Source of the DNA: Burkholderia sp. WAC0059
Lineage (GTDB): Bacteria > Pseudomonadota > Gammaproteobacteria > Burkholderiales > Burkholderiaceae
DNA length: 64,000 nucleotides
Direction of reading: 5' to 3'
Assembly (NCBI RefSeq): GCF_002870125.1
Contig: NZ_PNEO01000020.1
Coordinates: 46,862-110,861, forward strand
Below the pieces are notes generated by a model. That model saw only the letters and a list, made by a program, of their open reading frames with translations, was not told the origin of the DNA and ran no database searches. This document shows positions 33,912 through 41,485 of this stretch, piece after piece (position 1 is the stretch's first letter; each line of letters starts with the position of its first letter). A program made the translations under genes and the position numbers.

Positions 33912-35213
33912 ATGCGCTCGATTCGAAGACAATTGCTGTTCTCGCTGCTCGCGCTCGTGGTGGCGGGCGTGGGGCTCGCGGGCTGGTTGATCTACCGGCA
34001 GGCGCTGGCCGAGGCGAACGAGCTGTTCGACTATCAGCTTCAGGAAATCGCGGCGGCGCTGCCGTCCGAGCCGTTCTCGCAGATTCTCAGCTCGCGCGAC
34101 ACGGGCAACGAGGGCATCGTGCTGCAGATATGGAGTCGCAACGGCATGCTGATGTACTACTCGCATCCGCGCGCGCCGCTCGCGCCGCGCGCCGAGCTCG
34201 GCTTCTCGACCGAACGCACCGATCGCGGCGACTGGCGCGTGTACGGCGCGATCGTCGGCGACAACGTCGTGCAGCTCGCGCAGCCGGTGTCGGTGCGCAA
34301 CCGGCTCGCCGCGAACGTCGCGCTGCGCACGCTGTGGCCGCTCATCGTGCTGCTGCCGTTTCTCGGCCTCGCGATCTGGGTGGTCGTGGGCCGCGGTTTC
34401 GTGCCGCTCGCGCGGCTCGCGCGCGCGCTCGACACGCGCCATCCGGAAGCGCTCGATCCGCTGCCCGAGCGGCGCCTGCCGCGCGAGGTCATGCCGCTCG
34501 TGCATGCGCTGAACGCGCTGCTGGAGCGGCTCGACAAGGCGCTCGACACGCAGAAGGCGTTCGTCGCCGACGCCGCCCACGAACTGCGCACGCCGCTCGC
34601 GGCCGTGCAGATCCAGGCGCAGCTCGTCGCGCGGGCGAAGGACGAGGACACGCGCCGCGAGGCGCTCGCCGACCTCCAGGCGGGCGTTACGCGCGCCACG
34701 CGTCTCGCCGGCCAGTTGCTCGCGCTCGCGCGCTCGGAGCCCGACGGCCAGCGGCGCGCGCAGCCCGTCGATCTGCACGCGCTGCTCGACGACTGCGTGG
34801 CGACCTACGCGCCGCTCGCGCAGCAGCGCGGCGTCGATCTCGGCATCGAGGAGAGCGCGAGCGCGACGGTGCAGGGCGACGCCGACGCGCTGCGCGTGAT
34901 GTTCAGCAATCTGCTCGACAACGCGACCAAGTACACGCCCGGCGGCGGTCGCGTGGACGTGAGCCTGCGCGAGGAGGACGGACACCCCGTCGTGCGGATC
35001 GCCGACAGCGGTCCGGGCATTCCGGTGGAAGAGCGCGCGCGCGTGTTCGACCGTTTTTATCGCGTCGGCTCGGGCGCGACGCGCGCGCGCACCGACGTGA
35101 CGGGCAGCGGTCTCGGCCTCGCGATCGTGCGGCGCGTCGCGGATCAGCACGACGCGCGGATCGGTCTCGACGATTCGGCCGCGGGCGGCCTGCAGGTCGA
35201 AGTCCGGTTCTGA
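33912..35213 (+). CDS. Sensor histidine kinase, QseC-like
   Basis: 433 residues. TM1 about 9-28, periplasmic sensor about 29-140 (ends of QseC-type: LFDYQLQEIAAALPSEPF), TM2 about 141-160, HAMP-like linker, H223 in FVADAAHELRTPLAAVQIQ, N box NLLDNATKYTPGG, G1 ADSGPGIPVEERARVFDRFY and G2 GSGLGLAIVRR. It is the cognate kinase of the preceding regulator. The signal is unknown; QseC homology does not prove adrenergic sensing. Confidence 0.92.
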   Translation: MRSIRRQLLFSLLALVVAGVGLAGWLIYRQALAEANELFDYQLQEIAAALPSEPFSQILSSRDTGNEGIVLQIWSRNGMLMYYSHPRAPLAPRAELGFSTERTDRGDWRVYGAIVGDNVVQLAQPVSVRNRLAANVALRTLWPLIVLLPFLGLAIWVVVGRGFVPLARLARALDTRHPEALDPLPERRLPREVMPLVHALNALLERLDKALDTQKAFVADAAHELRTPLAAVQIQAQLVARAKDEDTRREALADLQAGVTRATRLAGQLLALARSEPDGQRRAQPVDLHALLDDCVATYAPLAQQRGVDLGIEESASATVQGDADALRVMFSNLLDNATKYTPGGGRVDVSLREEDGHPVVRIADSGPGIPVEERARVFDRFYRVGSGATRARTDVTGSGLGLAIVRRVADQHDARIGLDDSAAGGLQVEVRF

Positions 35214-35384
35214 CGCAGTGACGACAAGGGGGCCGCCGGAAGCGGTCCGCGGCGTTTGCGCGGGACGCCGTTTTTTGCGGCTTTTCGCGCGCGGGGCCTT
35301 GCGCGAAGCCCTTTAAGACTGTTTTAAGCGATGCCGCGTAGGCTTTGCACATCATCAAGGCAATGACGCCGAGAGGAGTTCGCA

Positions 35385-36875
35385 ATGAACGCAAAAGTAT
35401 TTACCCGCAGTGCAGTGGCCATTGCCGTCGCCGTCGCGTTGTCGGCAGGGTACGTGGCCGGACGTCGCAACGTGCCGCCGCCGCAGGTCATCACGCCTGC
35501 GCAGGCCGCCATGATGCCCGCCGAAGCCGCGGCGAAGACCGGGATTCCCGATTTCTCGGGCCTCGTCGAAACCTACGGTCCGGCCGTCGTCAACATCAGC
35601 GCGCGGCACATCGTCAAACAGTCGGCCGAGCGCGGCGGCGAGCAGCAACTGCCGATCGACCCGAGCGATCCGTTCTACCAGTTCTTCAAGCATTTCTACG
35701 GCAACATTCCCGGCGACGGCGGAGACGGCGGCGGCGATTCCGACGAACCGAGCACGAGCCTCGGCTCGGGCTTCATCATCAGCCCGGACGGCTACATCCT
35801 GACGAACGCCCACGTCATCGACGGCGCGAACGTCATCACCGTGAAGCTGACCGACAAGCGCGAATACCGCGCGCGCGTGGTGGGCTCCGACAAGCAGTCC
35901 GACGTCGCCGTGCTGAAAATCGACGCGAAGAACCTGCCGGTCGTGAAGATCGGCGATCCGCGCCAGAGCAAGGTCGGCCAGTGGGTCGTCGCGATCGGTT
36001 CGCCCTACGGTTTCGACAATACGGTGACCTCGGGCATCATCAGCGCGAAGTCGCGCTCGCTGCCCGACGAGAACTACACGCCGTTCATCCAGACCGACGT
36101 GCCGGTGAATCCCGGCAATTCGGGCGGCCCGCTCTTCAACCTGGAGGGCGAGGTGATCGGCATCAACTCGATGATCTACTCGCAGACGGGCGGCTTCCAG
36201 GGCCTGTCGTTCGCGATCCCGATCGACGAGGCGATGAAGGTCAAGGACGATATCGTCAAGACCGGCCACGTGAGCCGCGGGCGTCTCGGTGTCGCGGTGC
36301 AGTCGATGAACCAGACGCTCGCCGACTCGTTCGGCATGGCCACGCCCGACGGCGCGCTCGTGAGCTCGGTCGATCCGGGCGGCCCGGCCGCGAAGGCCGG
36401 CTTGCAGCCCGGCGACGTGATTCTCGCCGTGAACGGCCAGGCCATCGACGACTCGACGGATCTGCCCTCGCTGATCGCGGGCATGAAGCCGGGCACCAAG
36501 GCGGACGTGCAGATCTGGCGCGACAAGGCGAAGAAGGACGTGGGCGTGACGATCGGCCAGCTCAGCGACACGACCGAGGCGTCGAACGGCAACACGCCGG
36601 CGCAGATGCAGGGCCGCCTCGGCGTCGCGGTGCGGCCGCTGACGCCGCAGGAGAAGAGCAACTCGTCGCTGACGCACGGGTTGTACGTCGAGCAGTCGAG
36701 CGGCGCGGCCGAAAACGCGGGCATCCAGCCCGGCGACGTGATTCTCGCCGTGAACGGCCGCCCGGTCTCGAGCGCCCAGCAACTCGCGCAGATGGTGGCG
36801 CAGGCGGGCAACAGCATCGCGCTGCTGATCCAGCGCGACGACGCGCAGATCTTCGTGCCCGTGGATCTGGGCTGA
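35385..36875 (+). CDS. degP: DegP/MucD-type periplasmic serine protease
   Basis: 496 residues. An N-terminal signal or anchor (about 7-26) precedes a trypsin-like domain with H143 (LTNAHVI), D173 (KQSDVAVLKI) and S246 (NPGNSGGPLFN). Two PDZ domains follow (about 290-385 and 400-490), both with the AGLQPGDVILAVNGQ-type signature. The Do-family enzyme degrades or refolds damaged envelope proteins. It lies 171 bases after the kinase gene, and the preceding leader suggests its own promoter; the linkage suggests envelope-stress control. There is a Gly/Asp-rich loop (GDGGDGGGDSDEPS) before the catalytic His. Confidence 0.95.
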   Translation: MNAKVFTRSAVAIAVAVALSAGYVAGRRNVPPPQVITPAQAAMMPAEAAAKTGIPDFSGLVETYGPAVVNISARHIVKQSAERGGEQQLPIDPSDPFYQFFKHFYGNIPGDGGDGGGDSDEPSTSLGSGFIISPDGYILTNAHVIDGANVITVKLTDKREYRARVVGSDKQSDVAVLKIDAKNLPVVKIGDPRQSKVGQWVVAIGSPYGFDNTVTSGIISAKSRSLPDENYTPFIQTDVPVNPGNSGGPLFNLEGEVIGINSMIYSQTGGFQGLSFAIPIDEAMKVKDDIVKTGHVSRGRLGVAVQSMNQTLADSFGMATPDGALVSSVDPGGPAAKAGLQPGDVILAVNGQAIDDSTDLPSLIAGMKPGTKADVQIWRDKAKKDVGVTIGQLSDTTEASNGNTPAQMQGRLGVAVRPLTPQEKSNSSLTHGLYVEQSSGAAENAGIQPGDVILAVNGRPVSSAQQLAQMVAQAGNSIALLIQRDDAQIFVPVDLG

Positions 36876-36882
36876 CGGGCGC

Positions 36883-36917
36883 GGTCCGGACGGACGGCCG
36901 CTCCCGTCGTCCGGACC
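36883..36917. repeat. Hairpin after degP
   Basis: GGTCCGGACG (36883-36892) and CGTCCGGACC (36908-36917) form a 10-bp stem 8 bases after the protease stop. There is no T-tract, so it may stabilise the mRNA end or assist a factor-dependent terminator. Confidence 0.45.
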
Positions 36918-37092
36918 GGTCGGGTCCGGTCGCGCCGAAGGCCGGGCATTCTGCGCGGAGCGCGCCGACGCTTCTACCGGCCGTCACCCGCTTCGCTTCC
37001 GGACAACATAACGATCACGACCATTCGTCTGACCGGCCGGGCATGCAGATTGCGCGGCCATTGGGGTGGGAAACCCGTAAGGAGCGACCAGA

Positions 37093-37587
37093 ATGAATAC
37101 CATGCAACCCACTCGACGTTTCGTTTCCGCCGTGCTGGCGGCGTTGCTGGCGTTCGGCGGCGTCGGCGCCGCGATGGCGCAGTCGGGCACGGCCGTCGGC
37201 GGTTCGACGACCGACAACACGAGCGCCGGCAATGCCAACGGCAGCGGGATGCCGCAGGTGCAGCATCAGGGCATGATCGCCTACGTGTCGGGCGGCGTGG
37301 GGCTCGACGAGTCGCAGGCGCTGCGCCAGGCCGAAAGCCATTGGCCGCTCGCCCTGCGCTTCACGGGCCAGGGCTCGGACTATCTGGCCGACGTGCACGT
37401 GCGGATCTCCGACACCCAGGACGGACACGTGTTCGACGCGACGTCGCGCGGTCCCTATATGCTCGTCGGGCTGAGTCCGGGCCGATACGTCGTCCACGCC
37501 AGCTATAACGGCACGGAGAAAACGGTTCCGGTGACGGTGAAGTCGGCGGGCACCGCGCACGCGGCATTTACGTGGGCAAGCCAGTAA
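37093..37587 (+). CDS. Exported protein with carboxypeptidase-regulatory-like (Ig-type) domain
   Basis: 164 residues. A Sec signal peptide ends near residue 29 (GAAMA|QSG). A Ser/Thr/Asn/Gly-rich stretch (about 30-55) precedes a small beta domain with LRFTGQGSDYLADVHVRISD, GPYMLVGLSPGRYVVHASYN, GTEKTVPVTVKSAGTAHAAF. The last part resembles transthyretin-like carboxypeptidase regulatory domains. Function unknown, periplasmic by prediction. The ATG follows AAGGAG. It stands alone before a terminator. Confidence 0.8.
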   Translation: MNTMQPTRRFVSAVLAALLAFGGVGAAMAQSGTAVGGSTTDNTSAGNANGSGMPQVQHQGMIAYVSGGVGLDESQALRQAESHWPLALRFTGQGSDYLADVHVRISDTQDGHVFDATSRGPYMLVGLSPGRYVVHASYNGTEKTVPVTVKSAGTAHAAFTWASQ

Positions 37588-37645
37588 ACGCCCCGTTGTT
37601 TCGCCGATGAAGATTGCGCAGGCGACCTGAGTTTCGCCCATAATT

Positions 37646-37676
37646 GAGCCACGGACACGTGCCGTGGCTTTTTTTC
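37646..37676 (+). terminator. Intrinsic terminator
   Basis: AGCCACGG (37647-37654) pairs with CCGTGGCT (37662-37669), followed by seven T residues, 60 bases after the exported-protein stop. Confidence 0.9.
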
Positions 37677-37814
37677 GGCCATCGGGTGCGGTTTCAGGGA
37701 TCTCGCGCGGCCGGCAAAGCCAGAGCTTGCCCGCGGAAACGACAGGTGCGGCGTCGTCGCGCCAACGGGCGTCGCCGCCACGGCCGGCGACGCGGACCAG
37801 ACAGGGAGCCGAAC

Positions 37815-38180
37815 ATGGCGGTCGAACCCGACGCCGGCCATCGCATCGACATCGCCGTCAATCGCCGCCGGGTACGCGTGATCCACGGCGGTATCACGGT
37901 CGCCGATACGCGGGACGCGCTGACGCTATCCGAAACGGGCCTGCCGGACGTGCAGTATTTGCCGCGCGCCGACGTGAACATGGCCCGGCTCGAACGCTCC
38001 GACCACACTTCGCATTGCCCGTACAAGGGCCATGCTTCCTACTTCCATCTGCGCACCGAAACCGGCCGCATCGAGAACGCGGCCTGGAGCTACGAGACGC
38101 CTCCGGACGACGTCCGGCGCATTCGCGGCTATCTGGCTTTCTACGTGTCGCGCATCGACCGCATCGACGAGACATCGTGA
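37815..38180 (+). CDS. DUF427 domain protein
   Basis: 121 residues. The beta-rich DUF427 pattern is visible: VRVIHGGITVADTRDALTL, VQYLPRADVNMARLERSDHT, SHCPYKGHASYFHLRT, and AAWSYETPPDDVRRIRGYLA followed by FYVSR. The SxCPYKG motif is diagnostic. Function unknown. The ATG at 37815 follows an AGGGAG site; the frame is open upstream without a better start. Confidence 0.9.
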   Translation: MAVEPDAGHRIDIAVNRRRVRVIHGGITVADTRDALTLSETGLPDVQYLPRADVNMARLERSDHTSHCPYKGHASYFHLRTETGRIENAAWSYETPPDDVRRIRGYLAFYVSRIDRIDETS

Positions 38181-38218
38181 TTCGCCTGCCCGTCCGAGCG
38201 CCCAATGGGAAAGCCGCC

Positions 38219-38965
38219 ATGGAACTGAACGACGCATTACGGATTCCGCTTGCGCCGTCCGCCGTTCGGGAGGCGTTGCAGGACGTCGCGCTGGTGCGCG
38301 CGAGCCTCGACAACTGCGAGTCGTTCCGCCGGCTGGCCGAAGGCGAATACGCGCTGACGCTGACCGTACCGCTCGGACCGCTGCGGGCTCGTTACGAAGT
38401 GCGTGCTCACATCGCGCGGGACGACGATAGTGTCGACGAGCCGCTCGCGCCGCGCCGGATGCTGAGTTTCCGCGCCCGGGCGGACGGCCTCGGCTCGCTG
38501 CGCGGGCAGATCGACGTGGCGCTACGTCCCGAGGTCCATGCGATGCGTCCGGATCCCGCGAAAGCGACAAGCACGCGCATCGACTATTCGGTATGGGCGA
38601 CGCTGACCGGGCCGCTCGCCGAGCTGCCGCCGCGTCAGCTCGAGAACGCGCTGCACGAGCTGGCCGACGATTTCTTCACCGAGTTTTGCGCGGTCGTCGC
38701 GGCCCGCCACGGGCAGGGGCCGAACCGCCGGCCGGACGGCGCGCCGCGCCGGCGCCAGCACGTGTTCCTGCGGCCGGGCAGCCTCGCGGGCCTGGCTCGG
38801 CGCGCGCATCTGCTGCCGCAATACGGCGGCACGCTGAGCGGGCGCGCGGCGGGCACGCTGCGTCACGACCCGGGCCAGCACGCGGTCCCGAACTGGGCGT
38901 GGGCCGTAATGATCATCTTTTTCGCGTTGCTTCTCTATGTGGCGCGCCGGTTCGCCGGCAACTGA
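38219..38965 (+). CDS. CoxG/SRPBCC-type protein with C-terminal membrane anchor
   Basis: 248 residues. The first 150 residues (LRIPLAPSAVREALQDVALV, LDNCESFRRLAEGEYALTLT, LGPLRARYEVRAHIARDD, STRIDYSVWATLTGPLAELP) follow the START/SRPBCC fold of carbon monoxide dehydrogenase subunit G (CoxG). A Pro/Arg-rich linker leads to a hydrophobic C-terminal helix (WAWAVMIIFFALLLYVARRF), a probable single tail anchor. No CO dehydrogenase genes are present, so it is a CoxG-like orphan. 38 bases separate it from the DUF427 gene. Confidence 0.8.
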   Translation: MELNDALRIPLAPSAVREALQDVALVRASLDNCESFRRLAEGEYALTLTVPLGPLRARYEVRAHIARDDDSVDEPLAPRRMLSFRARADGLGSLRGQIDVALRPEVHAMRPDPAKATSTRIDYSVWATLTGPLAELPPRQLENALHELADDFFTEFCAVVAARHGQGPNRRPDGAPRRRQHVFLRPGSLAGLARRAHLLPQYGGTLSGRAAGTLRHDPGQHAVPNWAWAVMIIFFALLLYVARRFAGN

Positions 38966-39077
38966 GCTGACCGGCTCGCGCCTGCGGGCGGTGTTTTCGT
39001 GCGGTCTGCGTGCGGCTTTTTGTCGCAATTTTGCTGTGGCCCATCCGCCGGCCACGACTCGCGGCACCTATGGCACC

Positions 39078-39770
39078 CTATCCGGCCGGGTGAGAGCCCG
39101 GCGGCGGCGCGGGGCGCGGGCCGGACCCGCAGAAGGCGCTCATGCGCAGCGCCGGGCTCAGGCGCAACGCGTCGAGCAGCGCCTCGACGGCCTTCTCTCC
39201 ATTGGCGGCAATGTCGAACAGATCGGGCAGGACCGCCATCTCGCGCAGCGATCCGCCGATGAACGCGTGCACCATCCGGGCCGCGCGCGCCGTATCGAGA
39301 TCGGCCGGCAACTGGCCCTTCGACACCGCGTTGCGCAACCCGCCGTCGATGCTCGCGATCCCCTCGCGCAGCGTGGTTTGATGCCGGGCCATGACGGGCC
39401 CCATCTCCTCGACGAATTCGCACTTCAGAAACAGGATGTCGAATACGCGCCGGCGCCGCGCGTCGGTGGCGGTATTGCGCAGGCACAGCGTGCAGAGCGC
39501 CTTGACGCGCCCGAGCGGGTCGGGTTCGTCGGGGTCGAGCGAGGCGGTTTTCAGTTCGTCGAGCGGCAGGAGCACGCGGTCGAACATGGCCGTGAAGAGG
39601 TCGCCCTTGTTGTCGAAATGCCAGTAGATCGCGCCGCGCGTGACGCCGGCCGCCTGCGCGATGTCGGAGAGCGACGTGCGCGAGACGCCCTTGTCGAAAA
39701 AGACGTGCTCGGCGGCGTCGAGGATACGGTTGCGCGTCTCCTGCGCTTCCTCTTTTGTGCGTCGGACCAT
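39078..39770 (-). CDS. bpeR: TetR-family repressor of the RND pump (AcrR/TtgR/BpeR type)
   Basis: 230 residues from the ATG at 39770. The N-terminal HTH is MVRRTKEEAQETRNRILDAA, SLSDIAQAAGVTRGAIYWHF. The ligand domain starts LFTAMFDRVLLPLDELKTAS, characteristic of AcrR/TtgR/BpeR regulators of AcrAB-type pumps. It is divergent from bpeA and presumably binds the palindrome at 39931-39948, being released by drugs or other hydrophobic inducers. A Pro/Gly-rich C-terminal extension (GSGPRPAPPPGSHPAG) exceeds the usual length. The frame upstream of 39770 is open but not family-like. Confidence 0.9.
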   Translation of the reverse strand: MVRRTKEEAQETRNRILDAAEHVFFDKGVSRTSLSDIAQAAGVTRGAIYWHFDNKGDLFTAMFDRVLLPLDELKTASLDPDEPDPLGRVKALCTLCLRNTATDARRRRVFDILFLKCEFVEEMGPVMARHQTTLREGIASIDGGLRNAVSKGQLPADLDTARAARMVHAFIGGSLREMAVLPDLFDIAANGEKAVEALLDALRLSPALRMSAFCGSGPRPAPPPGSHPAG

Positions 39771-39927
39771 ATCAGTGGTTCTGCGATGAAACGGGCCGTA
39801 TGTCTGCTGCGGTTGGTGCGCCGCGTTTGCTGCAGCGCTTCCAGGCGGGCGGCAACGATCTGTCGGTCTTGCCAGGATCGGGGATCGATTTGACGCCCGG
39901 AAGGCTCCGTAAGCGTACGATCGTTCC

Positions 39928-39957
39928 TTAACATTCATTCGTGAATGTATCTATAAT
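39928..39957 (+). promoter_or_regulatory. Pump-operon promoter with AcrR-type operator
   Basis: -35 TTAACA (39928-39933), 18-bp spacer, -10 TATAAT (39952-39957), reading toward bpeA. The spacer contains the palindrome ACATTCA-TTCG-TGAATGT (39931-39948), very close to the AcrR operator core. Repressor binding would occlude RNA polymerase. The transcript would have a leader of about 265 nt before the bpeA ATG. Confidence 0.85.
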
Positions 39958-40139
39958 AGCACCGTATCGGCTGGATAGCTCGCCTGAACCCTCCGGTTAA
40001 TTCCGTTAATATCCGCTCTGGTCGCAGTGGTTCCAGGAAACCTCAGGTGCTCGCCCGTGCAGGGCGGCGCGCCGCTGTGTTGCCTGGGCAGGGCGCGGTC
40101 GGGTCCGCGCCGTCATGTGTGCCCAGGGCTATCCACCCC

Positions 40140-40214
40140 ATGAGTTGCCAGATATGGCGTGCGTCGGCGTCCCGTGCGAGTCGGGACGCCCGCTTTTTTA
40201 ATTGTCAGTCATAG
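40140..40214 (+). promoter_or_regulatory. Terminator-like hairpin in the bpeA leader, overlapped by a 24-codon ORF
   Basis: GGCGTCCCG (40166-40174) pairs with CGGGACGCC (40182-40190) and is followed by CGCTTTTTTAATT, a textbook intrinsic terminator, 39 bases before the bpeA ATG. A short frame ATG 40140 to TAG 40212-40214 (MSCQIWRASASRASRDARFF plus NCQS) runs right through the hairpin. Such an arrangement could attenuate pump expression. The short ORF has no good ribosome-binding site, so it may be chance; the hairpin itself is clear. Confidence 0.55.
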
Positions 40215-40228
40215 ACAGAGGTCGCTCC

Positions 40229-41470
40229 ATGCGCGTCGAACGGGTTCCATTTCGCCTAATCAGTGTCGCGACGGCTGCCGTAATGCTCGCAGCATGCGGA
40301 CAACAGCAGTCGGCCCCTCCGCAGGTCCCCGAAGTGGGCGTCGTTACCGTCCAGCCGGGTTCAGTGCCGGTCGTCACCGAACTGCCGGGCCGCACCAGCG
40401 CGTTCCTCGTCGCCCAGGTGCGGGCGCGCGTGGACGGCATCGTGCTGAACCGGGACTTCGTCGAAGGCTCGATCGTGAAAGAGGGACAGCGCCTCTACAA
40501 GATCGACCCGGCGCCCTACATCGCCGCGCTCAATAGCGCCAGGGCGACGCTCGCGAAGGCCCAGGCGAATCTCGTGACCACCACTGCACAGGCCAGCCGC
40601 TACAAGGTGCTGGTGGCCGCCAACGCGGTCAGCAAGCAGGACTACGACAACGCCGTGGCCGCCGAAGACGAGGCCGCCGCCGACGTCGCGTCGGGCAAGG
40701 CCGCGGTCGACACGGCGCAGATCAACCTCGGCTATACGGACGTCTTCTCGCCGATCACGGGCCAGGTCGGCATCTCGCAGGTGACGCCGGGCGCCTACGT
40801 GCAGGCGAGCGCCGCCACGCTGATGTCCACGGTGCAGCAGCTCGATCCCGTCTACGTCGACCTCACGCAGTCGAGCCTCCAGGGCCTGCAACTGCGCCGC
40901 GACATCGAAGAGGGCCGCGTGCAGACGAGCGGACCGAACGCGGCGAAGGTCACGCTGATCCTCGAGGACGGCCGCACCTATTCCGAGCCGGGCAAGCTGC
41001 AGTTCACCGACGTGACCGTGGACCAGACCACGGGCTCCGTGACGATCCGCGCGATCTTCCCGAACCCGCACCGCGTGCTGCTGCCGGGCATGTTCGTGCG
41101 CGCGCGCATCGAGGAAGGCGTCAACGATCACGCGTTCCTCGTGCCGGAAGTCGGCGTCATGCACGACCAGAAGGGCGACGCCAACGTGTACGTGGTCGAT
41201 TCGGACAACAAGGTCGAGTTGCGCCCGGTCGTGACGTCGACCACGCATGGGCAGGATTGGGTCGTAGACAGCGGCCTGAATCCGGGCGACCGCGTGATCG
41301 TGCAGGGCACGCTCAAGGTTCAGCCGGGCCAGACCGTGAAGGCCGTCGACGCGCAACTGCCGCCGCCGCCGCCGCCGGGGGCACCCTCGGCCGACCTCGC
41401 GACGGGCGCCGCCCAGGCGCCGGCCGCATCGGGCGCTTCGGCTGCGTCAGCCGCTTCCGCCGCGCAATAA
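40229..41470 (+). CDS. bpeA: RND efflux periplasmic adaptor lipoprotein (AcrA/BpeA type)
   Basis: 413 residues from the ATG at 40229, 8 bases after AGAGG. Lipoprotein signal with lipobox LAAC (C23). HlyD-family architecture: lipoyl/barrel-sandwich parts LPGRTSAFLVAQVRARVDGI and NLGYTDVFSPITGQVGISQV flanking an alpha-hairpin (about 95-165), then the beta-barrel and membrane-proximal domains. It bridges the inner-membrane pump to the outer-membrane channel. The C-terminus is Ala/Ser/Pro-rich. It closely resembles Burkholderia BpeA; the AmrA and CeoA relatives are the alternatives. Confidence 0.92.
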   Translation: MRVERVPFRLISVATAAVMLAACGQQQSAPPQVPEVGVVTVQPGSVPVVTELPGRTSAFLVAQVRARVDGIVLNRDFVEGSIVKEGQRLYKIDPAPYIAALNSARATLAKAQANLVTTTAQASRYKVLVAANAVSKQDYDNAVAAEDEAAADVASGKAAVDTAQINLGYTDVFSPITGQVGISQVTPGAYVQASAATLMSTVQQLDPVYVDLTQSSLQGLQLRRDIEEGRVQTSGPNAAKVTLILEDGRTYSEPGKLQFTDVTVDQTTGSVTIRAIFPNPHRVLLPGMFVRARIEEGVNDHAFLVPEVGVMHDQKGDANVYVVDSDNKVELRPVVTSTTHGQDWVVDSGLNPGDRVIVQGTLKVQPGQTVKAVDAQLPPPPPPGAPSADLATGAAQAPAASGASAASAASAAQ

Positions 41471-41485
41471 CAGGGAGCCTGCTTC

